Part shown: in pieces, positions 31,583 through 39,993 of the stretch
Layout: each line of letters opens with the position of its first letter
How positions within the stretch are numbered: the stretch's first letter is position 1
From: Microvirga sp.
GTDB taxonomy: Bacteria > Pseudomonadota > Alphaproteobacteria > Rhizobiales > Beijerinckiaceae
DNA: 47,842 bases
Assembly: GCF_014699075.1 (NCBI RefSeq)
Contig: NZ_JACXAB010000030.1
Location: 1 to 47,842, forward strand
Reading direction: 5' to 3'
Program-made: the position numbers and the translations under genes
Notes under the pieces: generated by a model
The model's database searches: none
The model's input: the letters and a program-made list of their open reading frames with translations, nothing else
What the model was told of the DNA's origin: nothing

Positions 31583-32785
31583 TTAGCGGGTCGACCATTC
31601 CGGCGTGGGGTGTTGCGCCTGCTTCGCAGCAAGATCATCCGGGAACACCGTGACGTGCTTGCCATCCTGGATCTGCAGGATAAGGCTTCGGATCGGGTTC
31701 TGGCCCTGGAACCCGTCAGCGCTCTTGAAGCTTACCGTCGTCACAGGCGTCGTGATGTCAGTGGCAGCCAGCGCCTCGCGTACGGAGTCACGCGACTTGG
31801 GGTCAGCACGGCGCAGCGCATCGGCCGCGACCATCAGCGCGAGATAGCCTTCTGCCTCATAGAACGAAGGCTCACCGCCGGCCTTGGCCTTCAGGCGCTC
31901 ATAGAGCTGCTGAGCACCGGGATACTTCACATCCTGGCTCCAGCTTACAGCTGTTGCAACATAGTCAGCCGATTTTCCGACTTGCTGAACGAAGCTTGGA
32001 AGAGCCGCGGACGTATCGATGGCAATGACCTTGGCGTTGAGACCAACCTCACGCATCTGCCGGGTGATCGCGACACCATCCTCTGCATAGGACACGATAT
32101 AGAGTATATCCGGATTGGCGCCGCGGAAGCGATTGAGGATCGGCCGGAAATCAGTGACCCCCTGATCATAAGACTGGTCACCAACGACCTTGTACCCACG
32201 CTCCGAAGCCAGACGCTTGCCTTCCTTCGCCAGTGAAGTCGGCCACGCGCCATTACCGTACAGCATGGCGACCGTTTCAAGAGGCACATCTTTCTTTGTA
32301 TTCTTGAGATGGTCGAAATAGTCGAAATAAGCTCTCCCGACGATCGTCGAGTTATGCTTGGCGCGGAACACCCACGGCGAACCCGGCTTCGTGATGCTAT
32401 CGTCGGCGCTGCCCAAAACGATCATCGGAACTTTTTGGCGTGTCAGGAACTGGGCAAGTGGTCCTGTGATCGAGGAAGCATAGGAGCCGATGACAAGCGG
32501 AACGCCCTTGCTGGCAAAACTCTCAGCTGCGGCAAGTGCACTCTTCGCTTCGGACCGGTCATCCTGGATCGTGAGGGTGAGCTGCTGACCCTTGATGCCT
32601 CCGTTCGCATTGATCTCGTCAAGTGCAACCTGAAGGCCGGTTCGATATCGTTCGCCAAATGCTGCAAAATTACCAGAAAGGCTGTTGATGACGCCTAGCT
32701 CAACCTGCGCCTGAGCAGGAACGCCGATCACGGACAGAGTGGCCGCTAATGCAGCGGCGATTGCAATCCTCATTTGTTTCCTCAC
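31583..32785 (-). CDS. Liv-type solute-binding protein (system 2)
   Basis: A 400-residue type I periplasmic binding protein. Sec signal 1-26 (cut after AQA), then ELGVINSLSGNFAAFGERYR, LQVALDEINANGGIKGQQLT and FRAKHNSTIVGRAYFDY. It belongs to the amide/branched-chain binding group. A GAGG lies six bases before the ATG. It is divergent from an amidase gene, which suggests that the ligand may be an amide or amidated amino acid; this is inference. Confidence 0.92.
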   Translation of the reverse strand: MRKQMRIAIAAALAATLSVIGVPAQAQVELGVINSLSGNFAAFGERYRTGLQVALDEINANGGIKGQQLTLTIQDDRSEAKSALAAAESFASKGVPLVIGSYASSITGPLAQFLTRQKVPMIVLGSADDSITKPGSPWVFRAKHNSTIVGRAYFDYFDHLKNTKKDVPLETVAMLYGNGAWPTSLAKEGKRLASERGYKVVGDQSYDQGVTDFRPILNRFRGANPDILYIVSYAEDGVAITRQMREVGLNAKVIAIDTSAALPSFVQQVGKSADYVATAVSWSQDVKYPGAQQLYERLKAKAGGEPSFYEAEGYLALMVAADALRRADPKSRDSVREALAATDITTPVTTVSFKSADGFQGQNPIRSLILQIQDGKHVTVFPDDLAAKQAQHPTPEWSTR

Positions 32786-33001
32786 CTTTTTATCTGCTTC
32801 ACTAGGAAGTCTATTGCTGCAGGAAAGAGCCTCCTTCTGCAGTGACTTAAGCCTAGTGCGCGTCTTCGAGCTCTGCCAAACACTTTTTTCCTCGACAGAG
32901 CTTAGCTGGATATTATCCTCCGCTTAGAAACAACGTCAGTCATGGTTCACATACCTGCGCTGCGGAAAGTGACGATGTTTTAATATTACGAGGGACGCTA
33001 A
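32786..33001. promoter_or_regulatory. Divergent promoter region, Liv operon 2 / amidase
   Basis: 216 AT-rich bases that must drive both the binding-protein gene (minus) and the amidase (plus). CTGCAG occurs twice, at 32817-32822 and 32837-32842, as the ends of an imperfect inverted repeat 32-57 bases before the binding-protein start. No regulator gene lies next to it. Confidence 0.4.
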
Positions 33002-34393
33002 ATGGTCATGTTGGAAGATGATCCACTTGCTCAGGGAGGGCTCTCTGATTTCTCCCGACGGTTTCGAGCCGGCGAGATATCATCTGAACAGGCGACGCGG
33101 GCTTATCTCTCCCGCATCGAAGTGCTCGACCCACGACTCGGCGCATTCCAGCATGTTGCCCCCGAGCAGGCGCTTGAGACCGCCCGCGCAATCGACGCGC
33201 TCTATTCGGCCGGCACTGATCTTGGTCCGCTGATGGGCGTACCAGTCGCCGTGAAGGATCTGTTCGTTGTCGAGGGTATGCCCACGACAGCGGGCACCAA
33301 AATGAACATCGATGACATCGCTGGACTAGAGGGCCCCCTGGTCAAAAGTTTGCGACAGGCAGGATGCGTTATCCTTGGTAAGACAAAGACCGTCGAGTTC
33401 GCCCTCGGCATTACAGGGGTATCCAGTGCCCAGGGCACACCTATAAATCCATGGGACGCGCAAACTCCGCGCCTGCCTGGAGGCTCGAGCTCCGGTTCAG
33501 GCGTCGCAGTTGCTGCCGGTTTGTGTGCCTTCGCCATTGGCTCGGATACGGGCGGTTCAGTCCGCGTCCCCGCCGCGTTCAATGGGATATTCGGGCTCAA
33601 GACGACACCCGGTTTCTTCTCGACCGACGGGGCCTTCCCCTTGGCCCCTCATTTGGATACGCCTGGCCTGCTAACGCGCAGTGCCCGAGACGCGGCGATT
33701 GCTGTGGCTGCGCTCACAGGCGAACCGGAAGCCCGCCCTCTTCCGGTCGAGGCGCTTCGGCTTGGCATTCCTCAGGAGTACTTTTTTGATAACCTCGATC
33801 CAGTTGTCGAAGCGCAAATTAGGGGTGTGATGGAAGCCCTGTCGGCTGCAGGGTGCCGGTTGAGGCCCGTGTCTGTTCCCGAGGCGAGCGAACGCGAGCG
33901 CTATTTCCCCGCTGTTCTCCCGGCCTGCCTCATTGCGACCATCGGCCGAGATCGCTTCCTTGCCGGTCGCGACCAGATGGATCCAATTGTTGCGAAGCGC
34001 GCAACGTCTGGCCTTGATGTGACAGCAGCAGATTATCTGGCTCTTGAGGCAAAGCGAACTAGGTCTCGCCAGAGCGTGTCCGAGAAGTTCTCAGGATTCG
34101 ACGGTTGGGTCACTCCGACGACCGCAACGCCTCCACCTTCCGTGGCTGACCTGGATGACGAACAGAAGGCCCTTGACCTTGCTTTGGGTATGACCCGCAA
34201 CACTCAGCCTGCGAATTATTTCGCGTGTCCTGCCGTGAGCATCCCTCTGCCGCAGAAGCCTGGGAATCTTCCAATAGGACTGCAGATTATTTGTCCTGAG
34301 GGGGCTGATGTGCAGGCACTATCGGTTGCACTGGCGATTGAGGAAGTGCTCGGCATATCTGAGGCTCCAGACTTGACTAACTTCCTGAGCTAA
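33002..34393 (+). CDS. Amidase signature family protein
   Basis: A 463-residue amidase signature enzyme that hydrolyses amide bonds to acid plus ammonia or amine. The Ser-cisSer-Lys triad is complete: K85 (PVAVKDLF), S162 (GGSSSGSG) and S186 (SDTGGSVRVP, nucleophile). The C-terminal domain includes PTTATPPP, NYFACPAVSIP and PIGLQII. GAGGGA lies six bases before the ATG. GatA-type function is unlikely because no gatB or gatC lies nearby; a catabolic amidase tied to the divergent transporter is more likely. Confidence 0.9.
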   Translation: MVMLEDDPLAQGGLSDFSRRFRAGEISSEQATRAYLSRIEVLDPRLGAFQHVAPEQALETARAIDALYSAGTDLGPLMGVPVAVKDLFVVEGMPTTAGTKMNIDDIAGLEGPLVKSLRQAGCVILGKTKTVEFALGITGVSSAQGTPINPWDAQTPRLPGGSSSGSGVAVAAGLCAFAIGSDTGGSVRVPAAFNGIFGLKTTPGFFSTDGAFPLAPHLDTPGLLTRSARDAAIAVAALTGEPEARPLPVEALRLGIPQEYFFDNLDPVVEAQIRGVMEALSAAGCRLRPVSVPEASERERYFPAVLPACLIATIGRDRFLAGRDQMDPIVAKRATSGLDVTAADYLALEAKRTRSRQSVSEKFSGFDGWVTPTTATPPPSVADLDDEQKALDLALGMTRNTQPANYFACPAVSIPLPQKPGNLPIGLQIICPEGADVQALSVALAIEEVLGISEAPDLTNFLS

Positions 34394-34953
34394 CCAGGCG
34401 CAAAACTGTCGAGGAAACACTTTTTTGAATAGCAGCTCCTTCTAGGGGACTGATGCCTATTCCAAAGCTCGCTTCCGCTAAACGCCGCTAGCTCGTCGAG
34501 CAGACGAGTGGGGTTGATTGCGAACATCCATATGGCTCAAAGTGGATTGGCGGAGGGAAGTTAGCAGATACTCAGTTCCAAGGTTTGGCGGGGACAAGTT
34601 GGTCCGGAAGGGGCTTATGCAAGATCCACGTCGTCCTGTGCTGGCCTCAACCGATCCTGCAACCTCACCACCGGCCCTTGTCGCCGCTATAACCCTGTTC
34701 TCGCCTCCCACTAAATTCGCCGACTGCAATATGCGCGTTCGCGAATGCGTTGATCACCGCCGTTGCGCACAAGCGATCGGCTGCTGTCGGATAACTGAAG
34801 GACGTGATTGAAAGCTTGCTTTGTACTTTCCGTCATCGACCACCCAAACAATCCGTGCAACTCGGTCGCGGAAACACGGATGCCGTATCCATATCCTGGA
34901 TGCGGCATTTGTTCGTTATGCAGCAGTGTCTGACCTGAGAAGTAGCGTTGAGA
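34394..34953. other. Intergenic region with no supported gene
   Basis: A 560-base gap between the amidase and the convergent aminotransferase. Open frames of 60-97 codons exist on both strands but have no ribosome site or family look. An ACTTTTTTG run at about 34418 follows the amidase without a clear stem. Probably degenerate sequence. Confidence 0.45.
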
Positions 34954-36291
34954 TCAAGCAACCCGCTTCAAGGAGTCCGACAAGGTGTCAATGATGGCGT
35001 CGATCTGGGAGGTCTCAATGATCAGGGGTGGCGACAGGGCGATGATATCGCCCGTGACACGGATCAGCAGCCCCCTCTCGAAGCAGTCGACGAACGCATC
35101 GTAGGCCCTGCCCCCAGGAGTTCCCGCGCGGCTGTCCAGCTCGATACCGGCGATCAGGCCGATGGTGCGAATGTCAGTGATGTTCGGCAGTCCCTTCAGG
35201 CTGTGGATGGCATCATGCCAGTAGGTCTCAATCTCCGCCGCCCGGGTGAGCAGGCCTTCTTCGCGATAGATCGAGAGGGTCGCCAGTCCGGCAGCACAAG
35301 CGGCCGGATGACCTGAATACGTGTAGCCGTGGAACAGCTCGATCTGGCTTTCAGGTCCATGCATCAGCGCATCATGCACCCTGCGGCTTGCGAACACGGC
35401 GCCCATGGGAATAGCACCATTGGTCAGACCCTTGGCCGTGGTCACCAAGTCCGGAACGACACCGAAGGAGTCTACCGCAAACGGTGCGCCAACACGTCCG
35501 AAGCCTGTGATGACCTCGTCGAAGATCAGCAGGATGCCGTGGCGGTCGCAGATCGCCCGCAAGCGCTCAAGATAGCCCTTCGGCGGGATGAGAACGCCGG
35601 TGGAACCCGCAACCGGCTCGACGATCACCGCCGCAATGGTTTCCGCCCCGTGTAGAGCGACCAGACGCTCAAGATCATCGGCAAGTTCAGCACCGTGCTC
35701 GGGCTGACCCTTCACAAAGGCATTGCGGGTCGGATCGTGAGTGTGCCGCAGATGGTCTGCACCTGGAAGCTGCGGGAACACGCGGCGATTGTTCAGAATG
35801 CCGCCAACGGTGATGCCCCCGAAGCCAACCCCGTGGTAGCCGCGCTCACGTCCAATAAACCGTGTCCTCGTGCCCTGACCGATCGCACGCTGATAGGCGA
35901 CGGCCATCTTGAGTGCCGTGTCGACGGACTCCGATCCGGACCCGGTGAAGAACACACGGTCGAGGCCTGCGCTCGGCCCACCTGGCGCGATCTCGGCCAG
36001 ACGTTCCGCGAACTCGAAGGCAATAGGATGGCCCATCTGGAAGGATGGTGCGTAGTCCATGGTGGAGAGTTGCCGGCCTACTGCGTCAGCAATCTCGCGG
36101 CGGCTGTGCCCAGCGTTCACGCACCACAGACCTGCGGTGCCATCGAGAACCTGACGGTTGTCATCGCTCGTGTAGTACATCCCCTCCGCCCGCGTGAGCA
36201 GGCGGGGCGCTGCCTTGAACTGGCGGTTTGCTGTAAAGGGCATCCAGTAGCTGTCGAGCCGGAAGCTGTTGTGCCGTTGGGGAGCGTTCAT
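34954..36291 (-). CDS. Omega-amino-acid:pyruvate aminotransferase (class III)
   Basis: A 445-residue class III PLP aminotransferase. YWMPFTANRQFK near the start, GSGSES (117-122) for PLP phosphate, GYHG (151-154), FDEVITGFGR with D258, and the Schiff-base Lys K287 (TTAKGLTNG). The N-terminal pattern and the HGYTYSGHP motif are those of beta-alanine/omega-amino-acid:pyruvate transaminases. It would move the amino group of beta-alanine, GABA-like or other omega-amines to pyruvate, giving alanine. That suits the nearby alanine-handling genes (dadA, racemase remnant). AGGA lies eight bases before the ATG. Divergent from the XRE-cupin gene. Confidence 0.88.
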   Translation of the reverse strand: MNAPQRHNSFRLDSYWMPFTANRQFKAAPRLLTRAEGMYYTSDDNRQVLDGTAGLWCVNAGHSRREIADAVGRQLSTMDYAPSFQMGHPIAFEFAERLAEIAPGGPSAGLDRVFFTGSGSESVDTALKMAVAYQRAIGQGTRTRFIGRERGYHGVGFGGITVGGILNNRRVFPQLPGADHLRHTHDPTRNAFVKGQPEHGAELADDLERLVALHGAETIAAVIVEPVAGSTGVLIPPKGYLERLRAICDRHGILLIFDEVITGFGRVGAPFAVDSFGVVPDLVTTAKGLTNGAIPMGAVFASRRVHDALMHGPESQIELFHGYTYSGHPAACAAGLATLSIYREEGLLTRAAEIETYWHDAIHSLKGLPNITDIRTIGLIAGIELDSRAGTPGGRAYDAFVDCFERGLLIRVTGDIIALSPPLIIETSQIDAIIDTLSDSLKRVA

Positions 36292-36313
36292 GACCGAGAT
36301 CCTTTCGATGGCG

Positions 36314-36329
36314 GATCATGGCCATGATC
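36314..36329. promoter_or_regulatory. Perfect 16-base palindrome in the divergent promoter
   Basis: GATCATGGCCATGATC is a perfect palindrome, flanked by a wider imperfect inverted repeat (TCCTTTCGAT with ATCGAAGGA). It lies 23 bases upstream of the aminotransferase start and about 115 bases from the XRE-cupin start. A strong candidate operator for the divergent regulator. Confidence 0.6.
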
Positions 36330-36444
36330 GAAGGAGGCCAACAAGTCCTTTTCTTTATTCTGCTAAGCCACTGACATTGCTTGATGCCGTTGGGTGTGTT
36401 TGTCTTATTTGGAACAACAGAAACACGTAGGGCATGGAGCTGCG

Positions 36445-36993
36445 ATGGAATTCGATCTGGGCGGACGACTCCGCTATGTCCGGGGGGTTCATAACCTGTC
36501 TCAGCGCGAGCTTGCCAAAAGGGCCGGCATCACGAACTCGACCATCTCGTTAATCGAGTCCAACCAGACCAATCCCTCGGTCGGTGCGTTGAAGCGCATC
36601 CTCGACGGCATCCCGATCGGACTGGCGGAGTTTTTTGCGCTGGAGCCGGAGAAGCCGAAGCAGGCCTTCTATCGTTCCGACGAGCTGGTCGAGATCGGCA
36701 AGGGCAAGATCTCTTTTCGACAGGTCGGAAACAACCTGTTCGGCCGTGCGCTTCAGATCCTGAAAGAACGCTACGAACCGGGCGCGGATACCGGCAAGGT
36801 ACCCCTCACGCATCAGGGTGAGGAGGGTGGCATCATCCTGAGCGGACGGCTGGAGGTCACGGTCGAAGGCGAGCGGCGGATCCTAGGGCCAGGTGACGCG
36901 TACTACTTCGAAAGTTGGCGGCCCCACCGGTTCCGCTGCGTTGGTCCCGTGCCCTGCGAGGTCGTCAGCGCCTGCACGCCGCCGACCTTCTGA
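36445..36993 (+). CDS. XRE-family regulator with cupin domain (PuuR-like)
   Basis: A 182-residue regulator. Helix-turn-helix at about 7-60 (LRYVRGVHNLSQRELAKRAG, then ITNSTISLIESNQTNPSVGA) and a C-terminal cupin at about 105-175 (HQGEEGGIILSGRLEV, GDAYYFESWRPHRFR). PuuR has the same layout and represses polyamine/amine catabolic genes. The internal ATG at 36445 is chosen for its GGAG six bases upstream and the family length of about 185. It is divergent from the aminotransferase, its likely target. Confidence 0.88.
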   Translation: MEFDLGGRLRYVRGVHNLSQRELAKRAGITNSTISLIESNQTNPSVGALKRILDGIPIGLAEFFALEPEKPKQAFYRSDELVEIGKGKISFRQVGNNLFGRALQILKERYEPGADTGKVPLTHQGEEGGIILSGRLEVTVEGERRILGPGDAYYFESWRPHRFRCVGPVPCEVVSACTPPTF

Positions 36994-37039
36994 CTTTGTG
37001 AGGGGCGTCCAACCTTGAAGCGGCCGGCGTTAGGTAGGA

Positions 37040-38320
37040 TTACGCGGCTTGGAAGCGCCACTCGGTTCTGTAACGATCGGCGGCGAGATCCTTGTGAGAA
37101 ACCTCCGGCGCCCGGCCGGTGATCAGATCGGCGAGAACACGCCCGGAGCCGCAGGCCATCGTCCAGCCAAGGGTGCCATGGCCGGTGTTCGTGTACAGGT
37201 TCTTGTATCGTGTCGGACCGACCACCGGGGTGCCGTCTGGCGTCATCGGCCGCAGTCCCGTCCAGAAGCTGGCTTGCCTGACGTCGCCGCCCTGCGGAAA
37301 GAGGTCTGTGACCGAATGCTCAAGTGTCGCCCGCCGCGGCCCCCGTAGGCGCTGGCTGAAGCCGGCCAGCTCCGCTGTGCCGCCGACCCGGATCCGATCG
37401 CCTAAGCGCGTGATCCCGACCTTGTAGGTCTCGTCCATCACGGTCGAGACCGGTGCCGCATCCACATCGGTGATTGGCATGGTCAAGGAATAACCCTTCA
37501 CCGGATACACCGGCAGATGGATCCCTAAGGGCTTCACCAGATGGGGCGTATAGCTACCCATCGCTGCCACATAGGCATCCGCCGTGAACACCTCGCCGCC
37601 GTTGATCTGCACCCCGATAATCCGCTCCCCTTCGGTGAGCAGCTTTTGGACGGAGGTGCTGTACCGAAACCGGACGCCCAGCTGCTCGGCCATGGCAGCA
37701 AGCCGCTGGGTAAACAGATGCGCATCCCCGGTTTCATCGCCGAGAAGACGCAGTCCACCAGCGACCTTGCCTTTCACCAGACCCAGGGCCGGTTCAACAC
37801 CGACGCATCCTGCCGGATCCAGGATCTCGTAAGGCACGCCATAGGCATCGAGAACAGCCGTGTCCTCGCCAATCCCGTCAAGTTGCTTTTGCGTGCGGAA
37901 GAGCTGAAGTAGCCCCTGCTCCCGATGGTCATAGGTGATACCCGTCTCCTGCCGCAGCTCGCGCAGGCAGTCCCGGCTGTACTCAGCCAGACTGACCATC
38001 CGGCTCTTGTTGCGTCGGTAGGCGTCCTCGGTGCAGTTGGCCAGCATATGGGCGAGCCAGCCCCAAAGGCGCAACTCGGTGCGGGGCCAGAGCACCAGGG
38101 GCCGATGCCTCATCAGCAGCCACTTCATCGCCTTGATCGGAATGCCCGGAGCCGCCCACGGAGCGGAGTAGCCGGGTGAGACCTGTCCTGCATTGGCAAA
38201 GCTCGTCTCCATGCCGGCAGCGGGCTGGCGGTCCACCACCGTCACCTCATGGCCTTGCCTGGCGAGATAGTAGGCGGACGTGACGCCGATGACGCCGCTG
38301 CCGAGAACGAGAACGCGCAT
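37040..38320 (-). CDS. dadA: D-amino acid dehydrogenase, DadA family
   Basis: A 426-residue FAD enzyme of the inner face of the membrane. It oxidises D-alanine and other D-amino acids to keto acids, passing electrons to the respiratory chain. GSGVIG (7-12) begins the FAD fold. ETSFANAGQVSPGYSAPWAA then GIPIKAMKWLL is the DadA block, and the C-terminus GHGTLGWTMACGSGRVLADL binds FAD. GAGG lies ten bases before the ATG. It follows an alanine racemase remnant by 11 bases. Confidence 0.93.
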   Translation of the reverse strand: MRVLVLGSGVIGVTSAYYLARQGHEVTVVDRQPAAGMETSFANAGQVSPGYSAPWAAPGIPIKAMKWLLMRHRPLVLWPRTELRLWGWLAHMLANCTEDAYRRNKSRMVSLAEYSRDCLRELRQETGITYDHREQGLLQLFRTQKQLDGIGEDTAVLDAYGVPYEILDPAGCVGVEPALGLVKGKVAGGLRLLGDETGDAHLFTQRLAAMAEQLGVRFRYSTSVQKLLTEGERIIGVQINGGEVFTADAYVAAMGSYTPHLVKPLGIHLPVYPVKGYSLTMPITDVDAAPVSTVMDETYKVGITRLGDRIRVGGTAELAGFSQRLRGPRRATLEHSVTDLFPQGGDVRQASFWTGLRPMTPDGTPVVGPTRYKNLYTNTGHGTLGWTMACGSGRVLADLITGRAPEVSHKDLAADRYRTEWRFQAA

Positions 38321-38331
38321 GGTGTGTATCC

Positions 38332-38445
38332 TCAGGAATGGATGTACTGACGGTGGTAGCGGGCACCTAAGCTGTTGAGCAGTTCGTAGCCGATCGTGCC
38401 GGAGCGGCCGGAAGCCGTCGCCGGCGGGACATAATGGTCCACTGC
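38332..38445 (-). pseudogene. Alanine racemase C-terminal remnant (alr/dadX)
   Basis: The last 37 codons of a longer frame read AVDHYVPPATASGRSGTIGY then ELLNSLGARYHRQYI before the stop. The AGTIGYE(L/I)L-(N/T)-(S/A)LG-RY ending is the conserved C-terminus of alanine racemases. Nothing upstream in any frame resembles the rest of the enzyme. The scrap ends 11 bases before dadA, so an alr/dadX-dadA operon probably lost its racemase by internal deletion. Confidence 0.65.
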
Positions 38446-38680
38446 AAAAGGCATCGAACGGAAAAGCTGCACTGCGCGCACCTCTAAGGATGCTCTAAAG
38501 TGACGTAAATCGTCCTGAATATCCTGCCGAAGCGTCGTAGGGTTCGCGTATTTGCCTGATGATGGCTTTATAAAATTCGATGCAATCGAACTTTCTGTCC
38601 TTATGGACAACGTCCTGCAATCTTTCTCAAGGAAAGCCAAGGTCGGCCATGTGGCTGCCGCTCGTGTCTGGGATTGAGCA

Positions 38681-39127
38681 CTAAAGATCCGGCGGCTTGA
38701 TTACAGCCCGGATCGCGAAACTCGAGTGAATACGGGCGACGCCCGGCAGGCAGGATAGAACGTCCGTGTGAATGCGCTCGTAGCTCGCCGCGTCGGGCAC
38801 GGCCACACGGAGAAGATAGTCCGACGTTCCGGTCATGAGATAGCACTCCCGGATGTCGGGACATTGGCAGGCGGCCTTCTCGAAGCGCCTGAGATACTCG
38901 TCCGTCTGCCGTTCCAGGGTGATCTGCACGATGACGACCGTTTCCGATGCTGCGGCCCGATCATTGATCAGTGCGGAATATCCGCGGATCGTTCCGCTCT
39001 CCTCAAGAAGCCGAACACGGCGCAGGCACGCCGACGGAGATAACCCGACCTTCTCGGCCAGGTCGGCATTCGTGATACGCCCGTCGGTTCGGAGAATGCT
39101 GATGATGCGCTGGTCTATCGCGTCCAT
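38681..39127 (-). CDS. Lrp/AsnC-family regulator
   Basis: A 148-residue protein. Helix-turn-helix at about 2-55 (DAIDQRIISILRTDGRITNA, then DLAEKVGLSPSACLRRVRLL) and an AsnC/RAM ligand-binding domain at about 65-140 (VIVQITLERQTDEYLRRFE, YLMTGTSDYLLRVAV). Such proteins activate dadA-type operons in response to alanine or leucine. It lies upstream of the racemase remnant and dadA on the same strand, so control of dadA is likely. Confidence 0.9.
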   Translation of the reverse strand: MDAIDQRIISILRTDGRITNADLAEKVGLSPSACLRRVRLLEESGTIRGYSALINDRAAASETVVIVQITLERQTDEYLRRFEKAACQCPDIRECYLMTGTSDYLLRVAVPDAASYERIHTDVLSCLPGVARIHSSFAIRAVIKPPDL

Positions 39128-39213
39128 GGCGGCTCAAGGATCGATGACATTGAACGACTGCAACTGAGACGGCGTCATCGCACAGCTCAGTCGCCTGTGC
39201 AAAGTGACCGATC

Positions 39214-39993
39214 TCAGCCGGTGCTCAGCAAATCGGAGCGGAAGGATGCATCGAGGCGCTGCATGAAGCTTTCCGCGCAACACATGTGCTCGCGCATGAT
39301 CCGGCTGACGCCGCTGCGATCCTTGACTCGGAAGGCCGCCACGAGATCCCGGTGGCTCGCCACGTTGTGCTGACCAAAAGCCTCGTGCTCGTCGTAGCGG
39401 TCGCTGCGGAACTCGACGAGATCGCGCAGGAGCCCGTTCAGGAAACGGCAGATGAAGGCGAGCAGGGGATTGTCGCAGCTCTCGCAGAGAATGTCGTGGA
39501 ACTCGATCTCAAGCCGACGGCCCGTGACACGATCGCCGCTGTCGCGGGCTTCGACGCATTGCTTGATATTGGTCTCGAGTCGCTGCAATTGGTCCTCTGT
39601 CAGACGACCGACGACACTTTCCGCGAGAGACACCTCAAGGCCGCGCCGAAGCACGTAGATCTGTTCGAAATCCAACACTTGGAAATGGAGGTAGCTGCGC
39701 AACTGCTGCATGGCCGCGTCGATGGAAACGGGCTGGATCTCAGCGCCGCCGTTCGGCCCGGTCTGCATCTTCACAAGCCCCTGGACTTCAAGGGCCTTCA
39801 GCGCTTCGCGAAGAGTACCCTTCGCGCAGCCGTAATGCTGCATCAGGGTTTTCTCGTTGGGTAGCCGGTCACCCGGCTTAAGGCCCTCCCGCGCGATCCA
39901 GCGCCTCAGGTCTTCGGCGATCTGATCCGAGAGTTTCGTGCGCTGCATCCGTCCGCGCCCGCGGGCCAGAACGCCTTCATTGTCTCTTCTCAT
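39214..39993 (-). CDS. GntR-family regulator with FCD domain (last gene of the hydantoinase/Liv operon)
   Basis: A 259-residue protein. Winged helix at about 20-85 (LSDQIAEDLRRWIAREGLKP, then GDRLPNEKTLMQHYGCAKGT) and FCD at about 105-235 (IYVLRRGLEVSLAESVV, IEFHDILCESCDNPLLAF, SHRDLVAAF). The start at 39993 overlaps the mlrC stop by four bases; the alternative ATG at 39948 begins nearer the helix-turn-helix. It may sense the compound taken up by the third Liv system. Confidence 0.85.
   Translation of the reverse strand: MRRDNEGVLARGRGRMQRTKLSDQIAEDLRRWIAREGLKPGDRLPNEKTLMQHYGCAKGTLREALKALEVQGLVKMQTGPNGGAEIQPVSIDAAMQQLRSYLHFQVLDFEQIYVLRRGLEVSLAESVVGRLTEDQLQRLETNIKQCVEARDSGDRVTGRRLEIEFHDILCESCDNPLLAFICRFLNGLLRDLVEFRSDRYDEHEAFGQHNVASHRDLVAAFRVKDRSGVSRIMREHMCCAESFMQRLDASFRSDLLSTG

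Noticed and set aside
33002..34393. GatA subunit of the tRNA amidotransferase
   Set aside because: No gatB/gatC nearby, and the context is a transport and catabolic one.
34397..34953. Hidden gene or RNA in the gap behind the amidase
   Set aside because: Both strands were read; frames lack ribosome sites and protein-like composition, and no tRNA-like fold was seen.
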